Below, in pieces: positions 41,070-49,384 of a stretch of DNA of 64,000 nt. Under the pieces are notes generated by a model, which did not search any database, was not told where the DNA came from, and saw only the letters and a list, made by a program, of their open reading frames with translations. Position numbers and translations under genes: made by a program. The stretch is from Emiliania huxleyi CCMP1516 (lineage: Eukaryota; Haptophyta; Isochrysidales; Noelaerhabdaceae). Numbering within the stretch: the first letter of the stretch is position 1; each line of letters starts with the position of its first letter. Location of the stretch: NCBI RefSeq assembly GCF_000372725.1, contig NW_005200600.1, forward strand, positions 524,295-588,294, given 5' to 3'.

Positions 41070-43663
41070 TCAGGTCAAGCAGCCGGACCCGCCGCCGAGG
41101 GAGCACACCCAGCCTTTCGGCAGCGCTCCCGCCTCGAGCAGCACTGAGATGGTGAGGAAGGCGGCGTAGAGAGAGAAGAGGTAGAAGGAGTAGGCGCGAG
41201 GGACCGAGTAGGCCCCGCCAAAGGCGGGGATCGGGAAGGCCACCGCGTGCGAGGCGAGCGCGCAGAGGAGGAAGGCGGCGGCGACGCGGCAGTGCGCCGA
41301 GATCGGCGTGTCGATGGGGCGTCCGTTGAGGGCGGTGAAGAGGAGGCAAGGGAGCGCCGTCCCGAGCATGAGCATGAGCAGCGGAGAGCCAAACGCCGCG
41401 GACGCCGCCATCCGCGCGTCCGCGCGCCGCGCGGCGGTCGTGTCGGCGACAAAGTCCCCGACAGAGTTTCCGACGGCGATGACGGTGAGGCCGAGGATGG
41501 AGGTGGAGATGCCCGAGATCTTGCCGATCGACTCGACGATGGCCACCGCCTCCTTGGCGAGCAAGTCCAGCCAAGCGATGGTCGCCGCAAAGCCGGCGAG
41601 CACGAGCGCCGCGTGGAAAGGCGGCACCTGTTCACAGCTGGAGGTGTGAAGAGGCGCTGTTCACACCTCCTCCCCCGCGTGGAAAGGCGGCACGGTGTCG
41701 GCGCGGGTGCAGCAGTGGAGGAGGAGGGAGGCGGCGGCGCCGCCCGCCGCGAGCGCCGCCCAGAGAGGCAGCTCGGTGCCGGAGAGCTGCGCCTCCAGCG
41801 CCGGCCACAGCTGCTTGCCGGAGCACTCGACGTGCAGCAGCAGCGCCGCGAACGGCAAGCTCGCCAGCGTGAGGCGCCGCCGCGCGCCATCCCACCCGCA
41901 ATCGGCGCCGGGGATGGAGAGGTAGCGGAGGAGGGTCAGCGGGTACTCGAGCACCCACAGCGCGGCGTAGGCAGCGCGCAGAAGCCCGCCCGCCTCGGCC
42001 TCGGCCTCAAACACGAGCCCGACCAGCGGCCAGTCGCCGTCGAAAGCCTCCTCCCCCTCCCCCTCCTCCCCCTCCCCCTCCGCCTCCTCGAACCCCATCG
42101 CCTGCGCCCTCCAGCTCACGTACGCTGCGCCGCTGTACGAGCCGCCACCGCCGCCGACGCCCCCGCTGCCGCCCCCCGGAATGGGGCGCCTTGCCCCGCC
42201 GCCGCTGCCCAGGCCGCCGCTGCCCGCGCCCGCGCCCCCGCCCGCGCTGCCGCCGCTGCCCGCCGCCGCCGCCCTGTCAGCCCCTCTCTCTGAGAGAGGG
42301 GCGGAGAGGGAAGAGGAGAGGGAGGAGGAGAGGGGGGCGGAGAGAGGCCCGTCCCGGCTGCGCCCCGCGGGAAGGTGCGGCAGCGACGGCAGCGAGGCTT
42401 GTGACTCGCTGAGGGCGGACGAGCCGGAGGTGTAGGCGTGGCCGGAGGCGTGGCGGGGCGTGCGGTCGCCGGAGCGGAGGGAGGCGCGGAGGGAGGAGCG
42501 GAGGGAGGCGCGGAGGGAGGTGCAGAGCGGCGCGAGGGTGGAGGAGCGGCGCAGCCGCGTCGGGAGCATCGCCTCGCGCGCCCAGCCGAGCCTACACTGA
42601 CTGTTAGTTGTTACATAGCCTACACTAACAGGGAGCATCGCCTCGCGCGCCCAGCCGAGCCTACACTGACTGTTAGTTGTTACATAGCCTACACTAACAG
42701 GGAGCATCGCCTCGCGTGCCCAGCCGAGCCTACACTGACTGTTAGTTGTTACATAGCCTACACTAACAGGGAGCATCGCCTCGCGTGCCCAGCCGAGCCT
42801 ACACTGACTGTTAGTTGTTACATAGCCTACACTAACAGGGAGCATCGCCTCGCGTGCCCAGCCGAGCCGCGGCAGCCCGACGACACAGGCGATGTAGCCG
42901 AGGTAGAGGAGGAGGAAGAGGAGGGAGGAGCGGAGGCCGATGGAGCCGCGCGCGGCGGCAGAGAGGATGGCGAGGAGGGCGAGGGAGAAGGCGCACAGGT
43001 CGCGCCAAAAGGTGAACGGCTCCACCGACCACGACCGCGGCCGACGCGCCGCAGACGGCAGCAGCGACGCGGTCCTGGTGTGGGGAGGTGAGGGTGGGCG
43101 GAGAGTGACCCCGGCCCGAAGTCGTGTCGTCTCGAGTGCTGGCTGGAGCACAGGGCTCTGTCTCCCGCATCTAGGCTCGCGGTCCGCCCGGTCCGCCGGC
43201 GGCTCGAGACACTCGGCGGAGCGTTCGCATACCACGCGACAGCGCCCAGCACGACGGTGGTGATGAAGACCGATCCTCCGAGCAAGTCGGAGAGGAGGAG
43301 CGGGAAGTCGGCGCGGTTGGCGACGGCGACGGCGGTGAAGACGTCGGGCGCGCCGTTGCCGAAGGCGAGCAGCGTGATGCCTGCCACGTCAGGCGGAAGG
43401 ACGAGGAGCTCCGAGAGGAGAGTGAGCTGCGGAATGAAGAAGAGGTCGGCGGTGGATCCGAGGCAGCAGATCGTCAGCAGCAGCAGCAGCGCGCAAAGCG
43501 GCGCGAATGCCGCCGGCGAGGCGCCCAGCTGACAGTAGTAGAGAGGGACGTAGGAGCCGAAGAGGCCGGCTGCATCGGATGCGCAGTGCTGCTTCGCGAA
43601 GGCGCAGGAGTCTGCCGCCGCCTCAATGAGATCGCGTGAGCAGAGCGAGTGGTCGTCTGCCAT
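41070..43663 (-). CDS. Cation/Ca2+ exchanger (NCLX/CCX-type)
   Basis: The ATG at 43663 starts MADDHSLCSRDLIEAAADSC, with Cys residues before the first helix. The alpha-1 repeat is AGITLLAFGNGAPDVFTAVA. The alpha-2 repeat is LTVIAVGNSVGDFVADTTAA. Each is the ion-binding signature of Na+(K+)/Ca2+ exchangers, and GNGAPD with GNSVGD fits the CCX/NCLX branch (SLC8B1, SLC24A6 and plant CCX). About ten hydrophobic segments are visible. A cytosolic loop between the halves is Ser/Gly-rich. Introns include 41628-41693 and 42592-42867, both made of duplicated coding sequence plus a small insert; the second gives GLPRLGWAREAMLPTRL. One more intron lies near 43020-43220. Role: Ca2+ or other cation exchange across an internal membrane or the plasma membrane. 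Confidence 0.9.
41628..41693 (-). other. GT-AG intron with hairpin cassette and 19-bp duplication
   Basis: A 19-bp coding sequence is identical at 41609-41627 and 41675-41693. Between lies GAGGTGTGAA…CTCTTCACACCTC…CTGTGAACAG, the same hairpin family as 733-773. Removing from the upstream GTGCCG to AACAG gives ADTVPPFHAALVLAGF. Confidence 0.8.
42592..42867 (-). repeat. Intron made of four tandem 69-bp units
   Basis: Each unit is about 30 bp of coding sequence (GLGWAREAMLP) plus a 39-bp insert that starts TGTTAGTGTAGGC, contains the inverted pair TGTTAGT/ACTAACA and ends GTGTAG. Four units precede the exonic fifth copy of the coding part. A GC donor at 42867 and TAG at 42592 restore the frame. 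Confidence 0.85.
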
Positions 43664-44190
43664 GGCGAAACCTGCAACTTCGGGGAAAGCGCGGCACAGC
43701 AGCCAGGGCCGTTGCCCCGCCACCCCGGCGCCGCCACCCAAAAAACAAAGCCCGGGGGCACGGCGTTGTTGTCCGAGTTAGCTCCGAGTAGAGGGGGCGT
43801 TATTTTAATAATAGAGGTGGCGTTCTGCAGTTAAGGGGAAACCCGGTACTACACGGAACTAACCCTCGCGCCTCGGAGATCCGTGAGCCGTCTAGCATGT
43901 TTACTTTACGGCCCTTTCCCTGCGAACGCGCGCACCCCCCAGGGCTAGGTAGGGCTCTCTAGCCCGTAACCCGATGCCGATCATCTGGCCCGCTGGGTTT
44001 CCGGCCCTGTGGGATGTGTGAGAGGTTACCGTACATACCGACTGCACTCCAAAGAGCAAAGTGCTCCATCTCAACTCCCTGGCACGACACTGGGCACAGC
44101 GCACAGGACTGGCGCGCACTGGCACTAACACAGGTACACCACGGGAGCCGCCTAAGCGACTCCTGCGAGAATTTCGGCGAATGCCATCCC

Positions 44191-44197
44191 TATAAAA
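44191..44197 (+). promoter_or_regulatory. TATA box
   Basis: TATAAAA lies about 120 bases before the ATG at 44312, in a region otherwise without a gene (43664-44311). It is the clearest TATA element in the window. Confidence 0.5.
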
Positions 44198-44311
44198 AGT
44201 GTGAAGATCGCCACAACCCCCCGGAATTCCTGGTTCTCCCTTCAGCCTTCTCCCTCGAGCCTTCTCCTAGGATTCCTAGGCCTTCTCCGCTTTTTCCTTC
44301 GCGGCAACGCG

Positions 44312-44443
44312 ATGGCGGGCAAGGCCTCTCTGCGCGCCCGCCCTCGCCACGCCGAAGACCAACCGGCGTCGGACCGCGGTGAGACCACGCCGCCCCCCGC
44401 GCCCGCCCGCGCCCGCAGCGTGAACACATACGCGCGTCCCTCA
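44312..44443 (+). CDS. 5' end of a gene cut by the assembly gap
   Basis: The ATG at 44312 begins MAGKASLRARPRHAEDQPAS and stays open into the Ns. A GTGAGA donor is present after SDRG. Too little remains to name it. It could be Pro-rich noise, but the TATA box upstream argues for a real start. Confidence 0.3.
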
Positions 44444-44543
44444 NNNNNNNNNNNNNNNNNNNNNNNNNNNNNNNNNNNNNNNNNNNNNNNNNNNNNNNNN
44501 NNNNNNNNNNNNNNNNNNNNNNNNNNNNNNNNNNNNNNNNNNN
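44444..44543. other. Assembly gap (100 N)
   Basis: Exactly 100 Ns, the usual placeholder for a gap of unknown size. It abuts the outer end of the large palindrome, which probably caused it. Confidence 0.98.
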
Positions 44544-46520
44544 AAAAAAAAATTTTTTTGCTTTCTAGCCCCCTCCAGAAATTGAAGCACATCCCCCCGC
44601 CAGTTTTCGGTCCGGGGGGGAGTGCCCCCCGTCCCCCGTTTGGCCCGGCTTGCACAGGGTAGGCGGCCCTGATTACCGGCGGACGCATAGTGGGGGACCT
44701 CTGCGCAAGGAGGGGGTGCAACGGCTCATTGGGGGCCTAGGTGGGCCCATGAGGGGGCGTGGCCGGGGTCCTGTGGGGGTGAAATGTTGCGCGGCGAATT
44801 CGAACCTACCCCCTCGCCGCGCCGATCCTCACGCGGAGGGTAAAACCCTGTGGGACAAAACCCCCCCGCGGTCGGCAGTCTTCAGAGTGGACCCCCCCCT
44901 CCCCAGCCTCCCCTGTGCATCTCGCACCCCCCCCCGCTCCCCATCGGTGACTCGCGAAGGACACGGACACTCGGGGTGAGGGGGGGTCCCCCAGAGAGGG
45001 GGCTTTGGGGCATTGTTGGGTTGATCGCTCGTGCCGATCTCGGGTCGATCTCGGGTCGATCTCGGGTCGATCTCGGGTCGATCTCGGGTCGATCTCGGGT
45101 CGATCTCGGGTCTCGGGTCGGTCTTGGGCGGGTCAGTCTCGGAGTGGTCTAGAAAAGAAAAAATGGGGCGAGATGAGGCGAGATGAGGCGAGGCCTGAGG
45201 CGAGGTGGGGGGCGAGATGAGGCGAGATGAGGCGAGATGAGGCGAGATGAGGCGAGATGAGGCGAGGTGAGGCGAGATGAGGCGAGGTGTGAGGCGAGAT
45301 GAGGGTTGAGCTTGAGTCGAGGTGAGGCGAGATGAGGCGAGGTGAGGCGAGATGAGCGGCGAGGTGAGGCGAGATGAGGCGAGGTGAGGCGAGATGAAGC
45401 GAGGTGAGGCGAGATGAGGCGAGATGAGGCGAGATGAAGCGAGGTGAGGCGAGATGAGGCGAGCTGAGGCGAGACTAGGAGGCGCGATGAAGCGGGATGT
45501 TGTGTGGCGGCCTGTGCGGTCAGGCGCGCGGCGCACAAGCAGCCACACAACCCAAAAGCTCACTTGTATGGCTGCTTTTGTGCTGCCTGCTTGGCAGCAC
45601 AAGCAGCCACACAACATCCCGCTTCATCTCGCCTCCTAGTCTCGCCTCAGCTCGCCTCATCTCGCCTCACCTCGCTTCATCTCGCCTCACCTCGCCGCTC
45701 ATCTCGCCTCACCTCGCCGCTCATCTCGCCTCACCTCGCCTCATCTCGCCTCACCTCGACTCAAGCTCAACCCTCATCTCGCCTCATATCTCGCCTCATC
45801 TCGCCTCACCTCGCCTCATCTCGCCTCATCTCGCCTCATCTCGCCTCATCTCGCCTCATCTCGCCCCCCACCTCGCCTCACCTCGCCTCAGCTCGCCTCA
45901 TCTCGCCCCATTTTTTCTTTTCTAGACCACTCCGAGACCGACCCGCCCAAGACCGACCCGAGACCCGAGATCGACCCGAGATCGACCCGAGATCGACCCG
46001 AGATCGACCCGAGATCGACCCGAGATCGACCCGAGATCGGCACGAGCGATCAACCCAACAATGCCCCAAAGCCCCCTCTCTGGGGGACCCCCCCTCACCC
46101 CGAGTGTCCGTGTCCTTCGCGAGTCACCGATGGGGAGCGGGGGGGGGTGCGAGATGCACAGGGGAGGCTGGGGAGGGGGGGGTCCACTCTGAAGACTGCC
46201 GACCGCGGGGGGGTTTTGTCCCACAGGGTTTTACCCTCCGCGTGAGGATCGGCGCGGCGAGGGGGTAGGTTCGAATTCGCCGCGCAACATTTCACCCCCA
46301 CAGGACCCCGCCCACCCCCCCTCATGGTCCCACCTAGCACCCCAATGAGCCTTCGCACCCCCTCCTTGCGCAGTGTCCCCCACTATGTGTCGCCGTTATC
46401 GGGGCACGCTATCCTGTGCAGTCAGGGCAAGTGGGGGCGGGGGGCACTCCCCCTGGTCTGATACTGGGGTGTGACTGTCTCCAGTCTCGGAGGGGGGCTT
46501 GAAGCTAAGAATATTTTTTT
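44544..46520. repeat. ~2-kb imperfect palindrome with repeat-rich arms
   Basis: The arms (about 44544-45508 and 45606-46520) are reverse complements, near identical over their inner ~700 bp and diverging outward. Each arm holds, from outside in: a G/C-run segment, a segment with GAATTCGAACC, seven units of a 12-bp TCGATCTCGGGT repeat, then many GAGGCGAGAT units. The ~100-bp centre has CAAGCAGCCACACAAC in both orientations. The 18-bp TTCCTAGGCCTTCTCCGC occurs just outside both ends (44273-44290 and 46521-46538). No coding sequence is supported. Confidence 0.85.
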
Positions 46521-46839
46521 TTCCTAGGCCTTCTCCGCGCCACTCACAAGCCTGCGCCTGCGGCGCTCCCTCGTTCCGACCCCCCCCCCCCCCTCTTCTT
46601 TCCCCGCTCCCTCCCCCTTCCCCCACAAGGCCACACCCTTCTCCACCACCACCTCCGCAGCCTCACTTTGGCGGCGTCACCGGCAGCCCCATCGGCACCT
46701 CGCTTCCCGCGGGGACGGCCTGGTGCGGCGCCGCGCCGGGGACGGGCGCCTAGCGCAGGGAGGAAGGGAGCTGAGGGCGGGGACGCGCTCTTGTGCAATG
46801 GGCTCGGAGCAGCGACGCTCGGGTCGTGCTATCTGGCAT
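46521..46839. other. Region with a possible short exon
   Basis: After a Pro-rich stretch, a CAG at about 46661 precedes PHFGGVTGSPIGTSLPAGTA ending in a stop at 46751-46753. It may be the last exon of the gene cut by the gap, but this is weak. Confidence 0.25.
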
Positions 46840-48170
46840 CTACGGGACGAGGCCGCGACCGCCATCGGCGGAGCGTAGGCGGGCTGCGGCGCGTAGCCTA
46901 GAGAAGACTCCAGGAAGGGTCAAGGAAGGCTCCGCCGCCGGAGGCGCGTGTGGGTCGGGCTGCGGCGCGCGGCCTGCCGCGGGCGGGAAGTGGCGCGCCG
47001 CGGCTCCGGTCGGCGAGGAGAGCGAGAAGCGGGTCCCCTCCGTCGCGTTGAGATGGCGCGTGACTTGCGCGGCGGTGAGCGGCAGGCAGAAGCACGCGCA
47101 GACGCCTATGGGAGGGTTCCGAGCAGGCTCCACGAAGGTTGCAGGGAGGCTCAGGGCGGCAGCACGCGCAGGCGCCGTCGTCGCAGGCGTCGCAAGCACA
47201 GGAGGGCGGGATGTGGAAGGCCTGGCGCACCTGACCTCGGGAGGAGCTCGGGTGATCTCGTGCGATCTCGGGGTGTGGAGGGTCGGCTCCGCACACACCC
47301 GGCTCCGCACGGTCCACACCAGCAGCACCATGCATACCATCGACGCCGTCGACGCGGCGTTGACCAGACGGCACTCGTTTGGCACGTGGCTCGGCAAGCT
47401 GCCGCCGTACTGGCAAAAGGCAGGCGCGCCTGGTGTTGCATCGCGGGCGGTGGGGTGTGCGCGGCGGTAGCGTTTGCATGCCGGTGGTGTGCGCGGGTGG
47501 CGGGTTGGGGGGAGCGTGGCGGGCGGTCTGGGCGCGCCGAAGGTTGCGAGAAGCCACAGTCCGCCGACGAAGACGGTTAGCAACTTGCACGAGCCCGCGT
47601 GCCCAGTCACGCGCCTACGGGAAGGGCCCGGCGTCTGCAGGAGAGGCTCCCCGCCGCCCTCTTCCTCGCTCCAGCTCGAGCCACGCGCTCGTACAGCATC
47701 GCGGGCAAGAGAGGAGGCACGCAGCAAGCGACCAGTGCGACGGGCGCGTCGCTAAGGCACGAGCAGAGCCCGTCGGACCACGTGCCGCGCGGGGCGGTGG
47801 GCGGTGGAACGAGCATCACGCGGTACTGCCCGCCGATGGCGACGGTGGGAGGCATCATCGCGTACTCGTGGCCGGGGCCGCAGCCGCAACAGCCTCCGCA
47901 GCAGCCGCAGCAGGAGCAGACGCAGCTGATCAGGTACCCGAGCAGTGCCATCGCCATGTAGGTGACCAGGAAGGCGGCGAAGGGCAGCCCGGCCGGCAGA
48001 AATTGCACGACCGCCTCGGCAATCTTCTCCCGGTCGGCACGGGGCATGTCGGTGTCGGCGATGCTCTTGCGGAGCTCGTCACAGATCTCGTCGTAATTCT
48101 CCTGCACGGCGAGTCCGGTCCAGATCCCGCACGCCAGCGCGACGCCGAGGGCGACGAAGCGGTATAGCAT
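46840..48170 (-). CDS. PLAC8 (Cys-rich) family membrane protein
   Basis: The ATG at 48170 starts with a hydrophobic segment (MLYRFVALGVALACGIWTGL). A second helix (PFAAFLVTYMAMALLGYLIS) runs into CVCSCCGCCGGCCGCG. The PLAC8 domain opens RGTWSDGLCSCLSDAPVALV ACCVPPLLPAMLYERV. Later exons give KLLTVFVGGLWLLATFG, VNAASTASMVCMVLLVWTVR and QAFHIPPSCACDACDDGACA. The family-typical end is CLPLTAAQVTRHLNATEG. PLAC8 proteins include plant cell-number regulators and cadmium/calcium transport-related proteins, usually at the plasma membrane. The exon order fits the domain, but boundaries between 46990 and 47650 are approximate. The Cys-rich block before the domain is unusually dense. Confidence 0.75.
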
Positions 48171-48311
48171 ACCACCTCACCACTGGACCGTCCCGGCGCC
48201 TAGGCAAAATTCTTCGGTTTTCTTTTCTTTTTGATTTCAGCGCTCGTTCGAACGGGAGGGAGAAAAAGAACGTGTCCCACACATGCACATGCACATGCAA
48301 GCGCCCTCCCG

Positions 48312-48955
48312 CTAGGTGGAGCAGACGGCGCGTCCGTACCGCAGCAGCGCGACCATCTCCTTTTGCCGAAAGAAGAGCAGCGTGGCCACGATTGGCACCG
48401 GCGCGCACCGCGCGAGCAGCGGCAGCGAGGTGGCGCCGTGCGCCCAGCGGAGGAGCAGCGCAGCGCCGAGGCCGTTGGAGAGGGTCATGCCGCCGCCGTA
48501 CAGCGCGTCCAGCGCGCGCGGCCACTCGCCTCCCCACATCCACCAGGAGCAGCTGGTCGCCGAGCCGAGCTCTAGCGCCACGACGGCGCCAAAGTAGCGG
48601 CCGAACGCCTCGGGCGCGACGCTCATGGCAAAGCAATGGCCGGCGAGGCAGAGCCAGTGGTGCGCAAGCATCATCGCGTTGTACTTGATCGCGCACAGGT
48701 CAAATAGCAGCATGCTCCCAAACACGTTGGCAAACACCGCCGCGAAGACAGAGGCCGAGCCTGGAACGAGCGCGGACGCTACCCACAGCGAGGGCATCAC
48801 GCAGACCTGCGGCAGCAGGCCGAGGAAGTTGCGCCAGCGCGGCGAGCCGCCGTCGAGCTTCGTACCCATCTTGTGTACGGCGTAGCGCTGCGCGGCGGCA
48901 AAGGCGGCGAGGTAGAGAGCGGTCAGCGTGGCGACGCTCGTGAAGTCCGCACCCT
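48312..48955 (-). CDS. TLC-like multi-pass membrane protein (5' end unresolved)
   Basis: Open frame …VATLTALYLAAFAAAQRYAV HK|MGTKLDGGSPRWRNFLGLLP. Six or more hydrophobic stretches follow, including LFDLCAIKYNAMMLAHHWLC LAGHCFAMS and YFGAVVALELGSATSCSWWM. The HHW motif in a helix followed by an acidic residue in the next helix resembles TLC (TRAM-LAG1-CLN8) domains, which occur in ceramide synthases and lipid-sensing proteins. The match is by pattern only. The ATG at 48869 is internal if the upstream helix is part of the protein. The true start probably lies before the repeats at 49005-49196. Confidence 0.55.
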
Positions 48956-49004
48956 GCGAGCGCGGAAGACCCGTTGTTGATCGTGCGTGTGCGGTGTCGG
49001 GCGA

Positions 49005-49196
49005 GCTGCAAGCAGCCGGGGTGGGCGACCTGCATGCAAGCGTCTTAGAGTTGCATGTGTGGTGATGCGAGCTGGGCTACCTGCATATACACGTACACAC
49101 TGCAAGCAGCCGGGGTGGGCGACCTGCATGCAAGCGTTTTAGAGTTGCGTGTGTGGTGATGCGAGCTGGGCGACCTGCATATACACCGTACATAGT
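49005..49196. repeat. ~92-bp direct repeat, two copies
   Basis: CTGCAAGCAGCCGGGGTGGG through ACCTGCATATACAC occurs at about 49005-49096 and 49104-49195 with only a few changes. It lies between two divergent genes, so it may carry promoter sequence or be an intron of the minus-strand gene. Confidence 0.8.
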
Positions 49197-49384
49197 GTCT
49201 TCTGCGAGCGGATGTGCGGCGCTGGTGCGCTTCTTTCTTTTCAAACACTCTGACTCCACGCACTCTTCCCAACTCTTGTCTTCACAGTGATGTAATCGAA
49301 GAAGAAAAACCACAAGCCGCTCAAGCTTGTCGAGCTGCTCTTCGACGCCTGTGTCGCCTCGCCGCAGGGGGAGGGGGGCGCTGT

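Noticed and set aside
44790-44860. tRNA- or SINE-like B box (GGTTCGAATTC on the minus strand) in the palindrome
   Set aside because: No A box at the right distance, no cloverleaf that I can fold, and the motif can occur by chance.
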